From the IMG/VR virus record IMGVR_UViG_3300023179_000056, positions 27,886 to 91,885 of that record: DNA of 64,000 nucleotides; one strand, written 5' to 3'. The first letter of the stretch is position 1. Every line of letters begins with the position of its first letter. Shown one piece after another: positions 8,254 to 23,700 of the stretch. The stretch is from a virus. The translations under genes and the position numbers were made by a program. The notes under the pieces were generated by a model, which saw only the letters and a list, made by a program, of their open reading frames with translations, ran no database searches and had not been told where the DNA came from.

Positions 8254-11200
8254 ATGGCAACCACTACCAGACAAACAGTTATATTCGGAGTAGAAGATTG
8301 GAAACGCATCTACGAGACCTACAGAGAAGCGGATTTCCAAAGCTATGACTTTGAAACCTTACGCAAAAGTTTTGTAGACTATCTGAGACAGTATTACCCA
8401 GAGACTTTTAATGATTACATTGAAAGTTCAGAATTCATTGCACTGTTAGATGTGATAGCATTCATGGGTCAGGCCATGAGTTTTCGTAATGATCTCAACA
8501 CCAGAGAAAACTACATAGACACTGCTGAACGTAGAGACAGTGTGGTTCGACTGGCCAATTTAATAAGTTATACACCCAAACGAAACACTGCTGCCAGTGG
8601 GTATCTCAAAGTATTTTCTGTTCAAACCACAGAAAACCTCACAGACTTCAATGGTATAAATCTAGCCAATGTCACAATCAACTGGAACGATCCTACCAAC
8701 TTCAATTGGTTAGAGCAGTTCACAGCCGTTATCAATGCAGCATTGGTAGATACACAACGAGTTGGACGTCCAGGCAATCGTGAAACCATAGTGGGAGTAG
8801 ATACATCAGAATATGCAATCAACCTGGTTCCTGGATTTTTGCCAGTATTACCCTACACAGCCACGGTGGATGGGGTTAATATGCCATTTGAAGCAGTGAA
8901 TGCCACATCGGTTGGGACACCATCAACTTCTCCTTTTATCTTTGAGCCAGCACCACAACCTAGTGGTATTTTCAACGTGTTGTTCCGCAATGACTCACTG
9001 GGTTATGCAGCAGCCAATACAGGATATTTTTTCTACTTCAAGCAAGGTGTATTGCAAAATCAAGATTTTAATCTAGCTGAACGCATTCCTAATCGCACAG
9101 TCAATATCAATATTGATGGTGTAAACAATGAAGATCGTTGGTTGTTTCAACTTGACAATACTGGCACAGTAACTAAACAATGGCAGTATGTACAGTCTGT
9201 ATATGCTGCGGCAGCAGAACAACTGGCACCAGACCAACGTAGTTTATTTTCAGTAACATCCAGGGCCAACGATCAAATCACATTGACATTTGGCGACGGT
9301 GTATTTTCAGCTGTGCCTACTGGGTTGTTCCGTGCATATGTTCGTGCATCAAACGGATTACAATACATTATTAATCCAGAAGAAATGCAAAGTGTAGTAT
9401 TGCCTATCAGCTATATCAGCAGATCAGGACAGTTGGAAACTATCACATTTACCTGTGGTATCACAACCCCAGTAAGCAATGCTCAAGCTAGAGAAACACT
9501 GGATGAAATCAAACAACGTGCGCCTGCTAGATACTATACACAGAATCGCATGGTCAACGGTGAAGATTACACTAACTTTCCGTTTACTGAATACAATTCT
9601 ATCATCAAGAGTTATGCATTAAACCGTGCCAGTATTGGTACCAGTAGATATCTTGATCTAGTGGACAACACAGGCAAGTACAGCTCCACCAACATCTTTG
9701 CATCTGACGGTGCCATATGGGAAGAAAATCAGTTGCCTACATTTTTGTTCAACTGGCTTACCAACAATGACATTGCTAATGTGCTGGTTAATCAAGTACA
9801 GCCAATAATAGCAACTGATGCATTTGTGCAGTTTTACTATGCCAACTTTCTTAGACCAGATCTAGCAGTATTGAATTTAACCTGGCATCAGAGCACAACG
9901 TTGGCCAATGAAACCACTGGATACTTTGTGAATGCTGCCGGCAATCCTGCACCTATCGGCGCATACAGCAGTTCTAATTCAAAATTTATTACTGTGGGCA
10001 GTTTGGTTAAATTTACAGCACCCGCAGGCTATTTCTTTGATGCCACCAATCGACTCAAATTGGGCATACCCACACTAGCAGATGAACGCTTGTACTTTTG
10101 GGCTAGTCCTTTGAGTATCTATCTAGACGGAACCAATCAAGGGCAAGGAAACTTTGTAGATGGAACAGGACCTGTGGCCATGAATGTGTTTGTGCCAACT
10201 GGTGCAATTCCAACTGAAGTAATTCCATTGTTAATTACCAGTTTGCCCAGCAGTTTAATCACAGAAATCACACAACAAATTTTGCTGTATAGAAATTTTG
10301 GGTTAGGATATGACAACACCGGCGCAATCACAGGTACACCGTACACATGGTATCTAATCACGTCCAACAACATAGACGTTGATGCCACTTTTAGTTTGGT
10401 CAATGCAGGTAGCACATCCGGCACAAATCAAGATGCCAGCTGGATGATCCAAGCAGTGACCAATGGTACAAAATACACAGTAACCAGTCGTGCATTGGTG
10501 TACAATTGGGGTTCGGTATTACAAACAAGATTTTTCTTTGAAACCGGCAATCGCATCTATGATCCGCGACTGGGCAATATAGTGAGCGACTATATTAATG
10601 TGCTCAAAGTCAATAGTTTGCCTGACTCAAATAGTCCTCAACCCGGGGACATTTATCTCAAGATTACCGGACAGCCTGTGCAGTCCGACGGACTAGTTGA
10701 TGATTTCCAAGTCATCGTCAGCTATGAAGATCGTAACAATGATGGTGTTACAGATGATCCTGATTTCTTCAATGAAATTGTTGCGCCTGACGTGAATTCA
10801 AATACAAAATATGTATTCTTCCAAAAGACCGTGGACTTTGACAATCTGCAACGCTATTTGTTAATTGCCTCTGGAGTTGTCAACAGTGACTATGCTACCA
10901 TGGATGATATTGAAGCTGTAAAAGCTCAATACATTATTGGGCAGATTTTTTATGCATATTCACAAACAATAACAGTGGGACCATTGGCCGGACAAGTGGG
11001 TGCGTTTTATCAATTGGTAATCAGTACCAATGGAACAAAAATCCTACTGGACGTGTCAGGGGAGTGGTTGGCCAAAGTGGGACGATCAGGAATGTATTTC
11101 CAATACCGGCACAATGCTCCGCTGACCGACCGTATTGATCCAGGTACTACCAACATTATTGATTTGTATGTGGTCACCCAGGCCTATTACACAGCTTATC

Positions 11201-11724
11201 AAAATTGGATTAGAGATTCAACAAACACAGTGCCCAAACCTGATGTTCCCACAATTAATGAACTCAGCACTGCATATCAAGGACTTGATTCTTACAAAAT
11301 GATATCTGACAATATAGTATTAAATTCAGTATCATTCAAGCCGTTGTTTGGTCCCAAAGCAGCTGAAAATCTACGTGCAACAATCAAGGTAATACGTGCT
11401 GCCAATTCCACTGCTAGCGAAAGTGAAATTAAAACCCTGGTAGTGGCCAATTTAAATGAATATTTCAGCATTGACAAATGGAATTTTGGAGATACATTTT
11501 ATTTCTCAGAACTGGCTGCATACATCCACAGAAACATGGGCGGCATCGTGAGCTCAGTGGTGTTGGTGCCATTGGATCCATTGAAATATTTTGGTGACTT
11601 GTATGAAATACATTCAGCACCGAATGAAATATTTGTAAATGGTGCCGGTGTAAGCTCAGTAGAGGTTATAACTTCCTTGACTTCAACTAATATCAGAACT
11701 GCACCCGGCAGCGGAGTAATTTAA
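8254..11724 (+). CDS. Baseplate wedge subunit, gp6-like
   Basis: 1,156 residues. The N-terminus (about 25-115) carries the gp6 signature: [40 protein letters not shown] and [19 protein letters not shown]. gp6 forms the iris ring that drives baseplate conformational change. It is nearly twice T4 gp6 (about 660 aa); the extra middle region (about 480-950) is beta-rich and likely inserted. Its stop overlaps the start of the giant gene at 11724. Confidence 0.85.
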   Translation: MATTTRQTVIFGVEDWKRIYETYREADFQSYDFETLRKSFVDYLRQYYPETFNDYIESSEFIALLDVIAFMGQAMSFRNDLNTRENYIDTAERRDSVVRLANLISYTPKRNTAASGYLKVFSVQTTENLTDFNGINLANVTINWNDPTNFNWLEQFTAVINAALVDTQRVGRPGNRETIVGVDTSEYAINLVPGFLPVLPYTATVDGVNMPFEAVNATSVGTPSTSPFIFEPAPQPSGIFNVLFRNDSLGYAAANTGYFFYFKQGVLQNQDFNLAERIPNRTVNINIDGVNNEDRWLFQLDNTGTVTKQWQYVQSVYAAAAEQLAPDQRSLFSVTSRANDQITLTFGDGVFSAVPTGLFRAYVRASNGLQYIINPEEMQSVVLPISYISRSGQLETITFTCGITTPVSNAQARETLDEIKQRAPARYYTQNRMVNGEDYTNFPFTEYNSIIKSYALNRASIGTSRYLDLVDNTGKYSSTNIFASDGAIWEENQLPTFLFNWLTNNDIANVLVNQVQPIIATDAFVQFYYANFLRPDLAVLNLTWHQSTTLANETTGYFVNAAGNPAPIGAYSSSNSKFITVGSLVKFTAPAGYFFDATNRLKLGIPTLADERLYFWASPLSIYLDGTNQGQGNFVDGTGPVAMNVFVPTGAIPTEVIPLLITSLPSSLITEITQQILLYRNFGLGYDNTGAITGTPYTWYLITSNNIDVDATFSLVNAGSTSGTNQDASWMIQAVTNGTKYTVTSRALVYNWGSVLQTRFFFETGNRIYDPRLGNIVSDYINVLKVNSLPDSNSPQPGDIYLKITGQPVQSDGLVDDFQVIVSYEDRNNDGVTDDPDFFNEIVAPDVNSNTKYVFFQKTVDFDNLQRYLLIASGVVNSDYATMDDIEAVKAQYIIGQIFYAYSQTITVGPLAGQVGAFYQLVISTNGTKILLDVSGEWLAKVGRSGMYFQYRHNAPLTDRIDPGTTNIIDLYVVTQAYYTAYQNWIRDSTNTVPKPDVPTINELSTAYQGLDSYKMISDNIVLNSVSFKPLFGPKAAENLRATIKVIRAANSTASESEIKTLVVANLNEYFSIDKWNFGDTFYFSELAAYIHRNMGGIVSSVVLVPLDPLKYFGDLYEIHSAPNEIFVNGAGVSSVEVITSLTSTNIRTAPGSGVI

Positions 11725-14700
11725 TGGCCACAACAAAGTCGGTAGATTTTCTACCACCCATATTTCAAACCAGCACTAACAAGCAATTCTTATCAGCTAC
11801 ACTAGATCAACTGGTCCAGGAACCCGAATTCAAAAAAACACAAGGGTTTGTTGGACGTCATGTTGGCCCTGGAGTAAATCCCAATGACTACTATGTGGTT
11901 GAACCTACTGCCGCTCGATCAAACTATCAGCTGGAGCCGGGCGTTATAAGTTTAGTGCCAGATACTGATACCATTGCAGATGCAGTAACTTATCCAGGTA
12001 TCACTGATGCAATAGGTCGGCAAGGTGGATTCACCAACAATTCATCAAGACTGTATACCAGCGACTACTATACCTGGGATCCGTTTATAAACTTTGATAA
12101 GTTTACAAATTACAGTCAGTATTACTGGCTGCCGGGCGGTCCTATATCTGTGGGTGTGAGTGGAACTACAATTCCAACCACAGCTACCTATGACGTGACC
12201 AGAACAGACGCCTATTATGAATTTTCAAGCCTACCGGGCCAGAATCCAGTGATCACCTTGGTGCGTGGCGGAACTTACAAGTTTGCAGTCAATCAGGCAC
12301 CCGATGCTTTTTGGATACAATCAGACCCTGGTGTAAATGGACGCTTGCCGTATGCTCCCAACATCAGTTCTAGAACGGTGCTAGGCGTTACCAACAACGG
12401 TGAAGATTCGGGCACCATTACGTTTAGTGTACCTTATAAAACAGCTCAACAGTTTTATTACGATCTAACACTGGCCCCTACTATTACTGTTGCTGGGCAA
12501 GTTGATTTGGTAACCAACATTGATTACAATCAAATCAACGGAGCGTTAGTAGCTGCATTTTTTGCCAGCTATCCTTCAGGCATAGACGGTATAACTAATC
12601 TTCAAAATCGCACAGTGGTATTCAACAATACCACAGCACCTACTGATGTATATCAAATACAATACATAGGCACTGGTCCTAGCCAAACTATTCAGCTGGT
12701 ACCAGTGTTGTCAGTCCCGAGCCTGAACAAATTTACCATCATGTTTGGTGCCGAGTGGAGTAACACACAGTGGTACCTCAATGCATCGGGCTATTTTGAA
12801 CAAATACCGTTGCTGACTGCGGTACAAGATCTGCTGTGGTATCAAGACAGTACCAACCCAGAAATTTTTGGACAAATCAGACTGGTAGATCAAACTCAAG
12901 CAGCTTCTATCAATGTGGTCACTGACATCCTGGGCAAGAAAAACTACACCTCGCCCAATGGTGTGGTGTTCACCAACAATTTAAAGATCACATTTGAAGG
13001 CACAGTGTTTCCTGCCAGCTATCAAGCTCAGACTTATTATGTGGCCGGAGTAGGCACGGCTATACAGTTGTTGTTGGAAACTGATTATGTTACCCCTGAA
13101 ATTGCACACACTGCCAGTATTCCTTGGGATTTTGTTCCTTGGGATTCTGCCAACTGGGACGGAACACTGAATCAACCACTGGATCCTGATTACATCACAA
13201 TAGCACTGGATAGTCCTGATCTCAATGCCTGGACAAGATCAAATCGCTGGTTTCATATTGATGTAATCAACGCAGCAGCCGCATACAATAACACAATTCC
13301 GGTGTTAGATAACGCATTCCGTGCCAAACGTCCTATCATTGAATTCCGCGGCGGTACACGTTTGTACAACATGGGCACCGAGTCCAAAGATCCCATAAAC
13401 ATCATTGATCTCAATCAAACTGATGCTTTGTCCAATGTCAATGGCACCACTGAGTACTACATTGACGGTTATCAATTGCAACAAGGCAGCAGAGTTATTT
13501 TTGCACGCGATGCAGATCTTGCTGTGCGTGACAAGATTTATGTGGTAAATTTTGTCAGTCCAGCTTCGGTGCCATTGCCTGACAGTTCGTTGGTGGATCA
13601 GCCTATCATTGACCTAGTGCCAGCGGATGATGCATTGGCTCTGATTGATCAGTGTGTGGTTTGTTTGAGTGGTAATACACTGCAAGGTGTGACTTTTTAT
13701 TATGATGGTACACAATGGATTCGTGCACAGCAGAAAACAGAGGTGAATCAGAATCCCATGTTTGATGTTTACGATCAAGCAGGATACAGTTTGGGTAATC
13801 GTGTGGTTTACCCAAGCTCAACTTTTTCAACTGTCAAGAACAATATTGGTACTGTCACAGGCGGAAGCCCGTTGTTCAGTTATGCAATTGGTCCAGGAAC
13901 TGTGGCAGATACTGTGTTGGGATTTCCCCTAAGATATCTCAGCTTGAACAACATTGGCGATATTGTGTTTGATAACAATCTTTATGCAGATACTTTTATC
14001 TATGTCAAAGACAATATACAACAAACTGCCAATATCAGTATAGGGCATGTTCGACAATACGAAAATCGAACTGTGTATGCTAAAGAACTTGGCTGGCAAA
14101 AAGCCGCGGTCAAGAGTCAAGTTTATCAACAGTTTAATTTCACATACAGTACCACTCTCGTAACAGCATCTATATCAGGTACAACACTAACTGTGACTCA
14201 AGGTCCGGCCACAGGCTCACTGTTAATTGGGCAAAGTATCTCTGGCAAAGGGGTGGTGCCCGGTACTCAGATCACAGGATTGCTCACCGGAACCGGCGGA
14301 ACCGGAACTTATACTGTCACCCCGGCACAAACGGTTCTGTCTGAAATTATCACAGCAACCACACCATTGATCCTGGATGTGGCTGCTGTACCAACTGGCA
14401 TGATCCCCAGCGTTAAAGTCTATGCTACCAGTGTGAGTCAAAACTACAGTAGTTTATTTCAAGACCCAGGCAATTACACAGTTACCACCACCGATAACAC
14501 CACAACTATTAGATTCAATCCCACAACAAAAATAGTGCAGGGCGACATTGTTGAAGTATTAGTTCTGAGCGATCAAACAAGTGCTGTGGGATTCTATCAA
14601 GTTCCTGTCAACTTAGAAAACAATCCATTGAATGGCAATAACCCATACTTCACGTTGGGTACCATTAGAACACATTATGACACAATTGCACAAAACTTAG

Positions 14701-17700
14701 TCAATCTCACTGGGCCAGTGAATGGTGCCAACAACTCAAGAGACTTGGGCAATATTGTTCCGTACGGGTTGAGCATTTTGCAACAAAGCTCGCCTATGAC
14801 TCTGGCTGGATACTTCTTGCGCAAACCCGATTACGATATCTTTGCGTCATTGGCATTCAATTCTAGAGAATACGAAAAATTCAAAGCGCAGTTCCTGAAC
14901 ACAGCAGTTCAAGGTGATTACACAAACATGACAGTGGCAGAAATACTGAATGCAGTGTTTTCTGAAATTAACACAGGGCAGACCAGTTCAAATCCATTCT
15001 ATTGGTCAGACATGTTGCCCACCGGCACAGTGTATACTCAATTACAGACCACAGTGACTCCTATCACTGGGCTGGTGTTTGATCTCACACAAGTATACAA
15101 TTACACCTCAGCCAATTATCAAGCATTGCTGGTGTACATCAATGATCGATTGTTGACTAGAAATATTGAATATGTTGTCAGTACCGATGCACCAGTTATC
15201 ACAATCTTGATACCATTGGCAGTGGGAGAAGTTGTGACCATTCAAGAGTACGAAGCTACTTTTGGTAGCTATGTTCCTAACACTCCTACCAAGCTGGGAT
15301 TGTATCCAGCATATGTACCTGAAATATTTTTAGATGAAACTTATGTAACACCTACTGTTGTTATTCGTGGGCATGATGGATCCATTACTAGAGCGTTTGG
15401 TGATTTCCGTGATCAATTGTTGTTGGAATTTGAAACTAGAATCTACAACAACTTAAAACTAGATAACAATCCAGTACCTCTGACTGCCGCAGAAGTAATT
15501 CCAGGTCAATTCCGCACCACCGATTACAGTCTATTAGAGATACAAGATATTCTCAATCAAGACTTTTTGACCTGGGTGGGCTGGAACAAACTTGATTACA
15601 AAACACAAGATTATATTCCAGCCAACGAGTTTACTTGGAATTATAGCACAGCATCAAACAAACTCACTAGTGATCCATTGTTGATTGGCGCCTGGCGCGG
15701 TATCTACAATTATTTCTACGACACTATCTATCCTGCCACACGACCTTGGGAATTACTGGGATTCAGTGAGCGTCCATCATGGTGGGAAAATCAATACGGC
15801 CCGGCCCCGTACACTTCGGGTAACCTGGTGTTATGGGGAGATCTAGCAGCAGGCCTGGTAAGAGATCCAGTGGCTGCTTATGTGCGCCCGGAATACATTC
15901 GTCCTGAATTGTTGCAAGTAATTCCAGTTGATAGTGAAGGTCAATTGTTAAGCCCACAACAAGTGGTAGTAGGCAACTTTAACACAGCCGACTTTCGCAA
16001 GAGTTGGACAGCTGGTGATGACGGCCCTGTAGAAAACGCCTGGCGTACCTCAAGTGCGTATCCATTTGCCATCATGAGATTGTTGGCATTGACCCGCCCG
16101 GCTGAATTCTTCTCATTGTTTGCTGATAGAGATCTGTACCGATTTGATACTGATTACGATCAATACTTGTACAATAATCGTTATAGACTAGATGCCAATG
16201 GTGTTGAAGTGTATGGCAACGGCATCAGTAAAGCCAGTTATATTGATTGGATTGTGGACTTTAACCGAGTAAGTGGTATTAACTCAACTGCTGCACTCAC
16301 TGCTGATCTTAAAAATCTTGACGTGAGATTATGCTATAGAATGGCATCATTCACCGGCAAAAATCTACTGGAACTGTACACCGAGAAATCTAGTCCTAAC
16401 AGTTTAAACTCCAACTTGTTGTTGCCTGATGACAGTTACAATCTGTTGTTCTACAAAAACGTACCGTTTGCACAACTCACTTACTCTAGTGTGATTGTGC
16501 AAAGTACCGCCACGGGCTGGGCAGTGTATGGTTACAATATGAGTCAACCATATTTTAACATTTTGCAAAGCCGAGTCAATGGCAATCTGGGCACTATATC
16601 AGCCGGCAATAGCACAGTTCGTGTTCCAGTGACATATACCAATAATGTGGTACAAATTCCATATGGTTATGTGTTTACCAATCAAACATTAGTGGCTGAC
16701 TTCTTGTTGAGTTACGGCGCACTATTGCAAAGTCAAGGTGTTGTGTTCAACACATTGGAAAATGGATATGTGTTGGATTGGAATCAGATGGTCAGTGAAT
16801 TCTTGTACTGGAGCAATCAAGGCTGGGACACTGGCAGTATTATCAATCTGAATCCAGGTGCAAGCAAATTGATTGTGGAGCGTCCAGGCGCAATTGTTGA
16901 TAGCATTGCAGTGCAAACTGTAGAGAACATGGTGTTAAATGCCGATAGGGTTCCATTCAATGCCAGAGACTTGGTAATTGAAAGATTGGATAATACTTTC
17001 ACTATTACCAGCTTGACCACAGAAACTATCAACTTCCTCAACATCAAGTTCACCAGTTACGAGAACATGATTGTGTTGGACAACACCAGTATCTTTGCTG
17101 ACTTGATTTATAATCCCATAACTGGTGCAAGACAAAGTCGTATTAGACTGGTAGGATGGACCACTACAGAATGGAACGGGCAATTGAATGCTCAAGGATT
17201 CATATTAAATCAAGATGATATCAAGCCCTGGGATCCATTGAAGAAATACTCTCGTGGCGAAATTGTAAAATGGAAAAATACCTATTACAGTGCCATTGAC
17301 ATAGTACAGCCATCTGCAGAGTTTGATATCAATAACTGGAGAGTTAGTAACTATACATCAATACAACAAGGGCTGTTACCTAACTTGGCCAACAAGAGCA
17401 ATCAACTGGCCAACAGTTACAATATCTACACTGCTAATCTTGAACTCAACCAAGATTTATTCTCATATGCATTGATTGGGTGGAAACCTCGACAATACAT
17501 GGTAAATCTAGAATTAGATAGTACCAGCCAGGTGAGTTTGTATCAACAATTTTTAGGTACCAAAGGCACCGTACGTGCGGCTGACATATTCTCATTTGCT
17601 GACATAGGGCACGGTCCTACACAGTATCAGATTTATGAAAATTGGGCCATACTTCGCGGAGTATACGGTGCCAATGCTAACCGCAGCTTCTATGAACTGC

Positions 17701-20700
17701 AACTCAACGAGGCATTGCTAACTGCTAATCCTAGCACCGTACAGGTTATTTTGCCCAACCAAGCTAGTTTGGCTGAGCAAACAGTGCTGTTGAATAACTT
17801 ATGGAAATCCAGCTACAAGATAACAAGTCCAAATATATTGACCACTGTGACTTTGCCTATAGAGGATTCGGCATTGCCCAGTGCTGGTTATGTGAATTTT
17901 GATGATGTTGATATCACGGTATTTGATATCACAAACACTGCTGAACTAAGTGCTAATATTGACAATATCAATTTAGGAACTGACATATGGGTGGCACGTA
18001 TCAACAGTTATGATTGGGGCATTTATCGAACTAGTCAGATTCCGGGATATCTTGATTCGGTTACCACAAACCTTGACGGCACCAGTGTGTTTACCTTTAC
18101 TCAACCTCATGGTATTACTACCACTGGGCGGCTGTTTATAATTCGATTCTTCTCTGACGAGGTCAATGGAGTATACAACGTACTACGTATACCAAGTATT
18201 AATCAACTGGTTGCTGAATTTAGTTTTGTCAATGCTGGGCAAATTACTGCTGTTGGCAATGGTATTGGATTTGTATTGCAAACTCAACGTGTGAAACAAG
18301 CCAGTGATGTGATCTCATTACCGTATGCCAACAGTTTGATCCCAGGTAATAAAGTATGGGTAGACAACAATGGGTTGGGTCTATGGGAAGTGTTGGAAAA
18401 ACAACTAGTTTTCACATCCACAGACGAAATAAAAGCTGCTGTTCCACAAACCAATAGTGAATTTGGTCAAAGTGTAGCACAAAACAAAGACAATATCTAT
18501 GCAATTGTTGGTAGTCCAGCATACAATTCTGGCATTGGTGCAGCATACACTTACATACGATCAACAGTTAACCCATTTGCAGAAAATTCTGTTCTTGAAC
18601 TCAATGCCATAGACACTGTCGGATACGGACGCGCAGTCAGCATTGGCAATCAGACTTGGCAAGTAATAGGCGCACCGGCCAGTGATAACAACCTAGGATA
18701 TGCAGCCACGGTTTATAGAATCCCTGGCACCAGCACTTTCATAACTTCCGGTTTGCTCACAGTTCCAGTGGTCACTGACTTGGTATATCCAGCTGAGTTT
18801 GGCTACAGCGTAGCAATGAGCCAAGATGAGCATTGGATGTATATTGGTGCACCGGGAATTAATAAAGTTTTTGCATATGGATTGGTAGAGGTACAGACTC
18901 AAACTAAAAAATACACAACTACCGGCACTACATCAATTTTCAATTACAGTAATTACATTGTGATTGATTCACAATATCCCAATCAGCTTACTGTGGTCTT
19001 GAACAATCAAGAATTAACAGAAGGACTTGATTATATTTTAACAGCCAGCAGTGTAGTGTTTAATTCAACACCACCAAGTGATTTGATATTACAAATCAGT
19101 CGTAGAACTTCTGCAACTTATACCGGTGATGGATCAACACATTTGTTTTCGCTGAATGAATATTTGTACACCGCAGTCAACATCTACAGTTTTGTTGTGG
19201 CAGTCAACGGAGTATTGCAGCGTCCAAATATTGATTACGAATTCAACGCAGACTACAGTACCACTGGTAGAGATTTAATATTCTTCACCGCACCCGCTGC
19301 CGCAGCAGTAATTACAATAACCACCAACAGTTACTATACATTTGTTGATACGTTAGAGTTTACCATTGAATTCACAGCTTCAATCACAGGCAACACACTC
19401 TCAGTAACTGATATGCCAATTGGCTCTCCGTCTCTTGCTGTTGGCATGATTCTCAGTGGTACTGGTGTTGCACAAGGCACACGTATCACAGCACTGGTCA
19501 GCGGAACTGGTGGTACAGGAACATATCTAGTATCACCAGGACAGACCACAGCATCTACTGTTATCACAGCTAGATTGCCCGATGATAGTAGATTTGGTGA
19601 AAGTATTGCATGTACCATTGATGGAACTCAGATCCTCATTGGTGCACCAAATACTGATACTGGTAACGTGATAGATGCTGGTACAGTTTATGCATATGAT
19701 CGTTCAGTACAAAATTTTGTCATAACCAACGCTACTCAAACATCTTATACTGTGGATGGCGGTGTATTAATTTCACCTACTTTTGTAAATTTAAACAACA
19801 ATTTCTTGGTCAATACTGAAGACAACATAGACGGAACATTCTCTGTAAGTGGAGCCACAGTCACAGTCACAGTTCCACTGGCAGTGGGTGATGTGTTACA
19901 AGTACAACCAAACACATTTAGTTTATTGCAGATTGTAAATGCTAATACACCAAGTGTGGCTGCTAATTTTGGTAGCAGTGTAGACATGTGCCGATTCAGT
20001 TGCAGTGTGTACACAGGAGCACCACACGATAGTTCTGTGTTGTCACAGGCTGGATCAGTGCAACGCAACGTGAATCAAAGTCGTTTATACGGTACTACCA
20101 CTAGCCAAACAGTTGATCCTGAATTGACCCCAGGGCATAGCATCAGAATCAACAATCAACAAGTGGTATTGAGCAATCCTGATCAATGGATCGGCACAGT
20201 AATTTGGCCTGCCAACAGCTTGGTGCAAGATACCGGATCAGTGTATCAAGCTATTCGTACTGTACCAGTTGGTGTAACACTCAATGATGTAACCTACTGG
20301 AAGCAAAGTAGCTGGGTAGCAGTATTGGCAAATGATATCAACACATCTGGCATTGCCAACGTGATAGCCAGTACTGGTGCAATTGGAACAGCAACATTTG
20401 GATTATTAACTGTAAGCGTGAAGAATGTGTCAGCAGCTGATCCCGGCAATCGTGTTACTGTATTGCCGGGTCTGACAGGAACTATATTCCAGGCCCTAGG
20501 GTTCAATACCTATGCATACACACAAACTATTACCAGTCCGGCACCGTCAATCAACGCTAATTTTGGTGCAGCACTGAACATTGATACATCGGCTACTACA
20601 CTAACAGTAGGAGCACCGGGCGGAAACTTATATCGTCCCAACACGTTTGATCAGGGCACTACATATTTTGACGGTCGCACTACCACATTCAATGGACCGT

Positions 20701-23700
20701 TGTATCAAAGTGGTGTAGTGTACACATATGATTATCTAAGTAGTGCTTCAGACTCTGTGAGAGATCCAGGCAAGTTTGCATTTGGACAACAAATATATGA
20801 TCAACGTGTGCAAGAACTAGACCAGTTTGGTACTGCAATGGATTATACCAATGGTGTATTAATGATTGGTAGTCCAGGCAGTGATGTTGACGACAGCACT
20901 TTGAGTGAACTCAATTATGGACGTGTGGCAATATTCAGAAACGATACACTTACGCCAGCATGGGCAGTGATACATGAACAACTGCCTGTGGTTGATATTA
21001 AATTGATCAATTCTGTATACAGTTACAGCGCCAGCACTGGTGCTAAAACCACGTTCTTTGATTTTATTGATCCATTACAAGGAAAAATCCTAAGTGCTGC
21101 CGCTGAAAATATTAATTATACCAGTGCTGTGGATCCTGCTGCATACAATGTAGGCCCGGTGAACAACTATGGTAGAATTTGGGCCGAAACTCATGTGGGA
21201 GAAATTTGGTGGGATACCAACAGTGTGAGATTTGTTGACCCCAACCAAGACAACATCACTTATGCAGCTCGCCGTTGGGCACAAATATTCCCAGGATCCA
21301 CTGTTGATGTATATCAATGGGTCAGCAGTGCAGTACCTCCAGCTGGATACACAGGTCCGGGCACACCACGAGATATTGTCAGTTACAATGCAACCAATGG
21401 TATAAATGCCAATGGTATTTTTACTACCACTTATTATTTCTGGGTAAAAGGTATCACCACAATCAATACCACAGCTGGCAAAACTCTCAGCATCAATGGT
21501 ATTTCCAGATACATTGCAGACCCGCGCAGTTCAGGTATCCCTTATGTGGCATTCTTGAATGCCAGTTCAACTGGCATCTACAATGCAGTAAATGATATTT
21601 CTGCACAAGATACTATACTCAGTATTGAGTTTGATCAAGAATTAACCAGCGACAATGTTCACACACAATACAGTTTGATTCCTCAAGATCGTGCCGATGG
21701 ATTTCTTCCTGACAATCTGTATCTTAAATTTATAGACAGTCTTTGTGGAGTCAATTCCACTGGTGCAGCAGTACCTGATGTGACTTTGAGTCCAGCCAAT
21801 CGTTATGGCGTACAATTCCGCCCACGACAAAGCATGTTTGAGGATAGATTCTTGGCACTAAAGAACTATTTTGGCCGAGTTAATTCAGTACTAGCACAGT
21901 ATCCAATCACTGAAATTCGTAGTTTTGCATTGTTAAACAGTAGAGAACCTGAGCCACCGGCAGGAACTGGCGCCTGGGACAAGCGGGTAGCCAATCTTGA
22001 AGAGTTAAGTTATCAAAATCTTGCATCAGTTCCGGTAGGATATCTATATCTTGTGGCAAGTGATTCAGATCAAAATGGTCTATGGACTATCTATCAAGTT
22101 ACTGCAACAAAAACATTTGCTACCTTGGATCTAGTGCGAGTACAAAACTACGATACTCGTAGATACTGGAGTTATATCAACTGGTACTTACCGGGATACA
22201 ATCCTAGCAAATTGGTCATTGCCACAGTGGGGGTATACAGCGACCTCAGCAAGTTAAGTTTGTACCAAGCACCAGTGGGATCCAGTGTGCGAGTTACTGC
22301 AAACTCACAAAACAAGTGGGAAATATACCTGCGTGTGGCCACTGACACATGGGATCGTGTGGCTCTACAAGATGGTACTATAAAAATTTCTGCTGAATTG
22401 TGGGATTATCAATTGGGTCGCTTTGGTTTTGATACCGAAGTGTTTGATGCACAATACTTTGATCAAGAACCTGTAATTGAAACACGACGAATCATACAAG
22501 CAATCAATCAAGAACTATTAGTAGACGAACTGTTGATTGATCGCAACCGTGCATTGATCCTGATGTTTAATTTTGTACTCAGTGAGTTTGAATCTCCTGA
22601 TTGGTTGTCAAAGACTTCATTGATTGATGTGGATCATACTATTCGTGAATTGGTTGCATTCCAAACATATCAACGAGACAATCAAGATTTTGTGTTGGAT
22701 TACATCAAAGAAGTCAAACCGTATCATGTACAAATACGTGAATTCAATTTGATTTACAATGGTTTAGATAGCTATCAAGGGTCGCCAACTGACTTTGATG
22801 TACCTGCATATTACGACACTGATGTAATCCCCAATCAGTTTGTGAGTCCTATTCTGACTCCTTATACTGTGAGCACAGCACAGGGTACTGGGACTCCGGA
22901 TGACGCCAGTGACGCTGCATCTGACAGTTTGATATGGCAAGCACAGCCTTGGAATTTCTGGTATCAAAATCACACTCTGGCAGTGGTAGGTGCATCGGTA
23001 GCAGCAGCAGGATCAGGATACACTGTGGCCCCAGTGGCCACAGTTACCGGCGATTGTGTTACCCCTGCCGAACTAACAGTGACCATAAACAGTGCTGGGC
23101 AATTGACTGGAGTTGTAGTGAACAATCCTGGAGTGGGATACACTACCACTGCGTTGATAACCCTGAGCGGCGGCAATGGAACTGGAGGACAGTTGGTAGC
23201 AGTAATGGCCGGCCCAGGTGTTGGAACAGATCAAAATCCAATGGCAGCAAACAGCGGCGACACACAGTATTATAATCTGGTGCGCAGTTTCAATCTCACA
23301 ATGAAATATGATAGATATCAATATGTATCAACCATTGTGGATTGGGAGCCCAATGTGAACTATGACACTGGCACACAAGTTCGCTATGACAATCGTGTGT
23401 GGTCTGCAAATAGCCCTGACTCAACAGCGGTCAATTCTCAAACATTTGACCCTGCAGACTGGCTATTGGTCGATGCTGCCACATTGAGTGGTGTAGATCG
23501 TACCATGGGACTGTATGTGCCCACAGTGAACCAACCTGGGTTGGATCTGGGTCAGTTGATCAGTGGTATAACTTACCCAGGTGTACAAGTGAGTGCGCCG
23601 ACATTTGGACAAAATACTGGTTTTGATGTGGGCAATTTTGATATAAATCCATTTGATAATATTGCATATGGACCTGAGGGACTACCTACATATGATCCGG

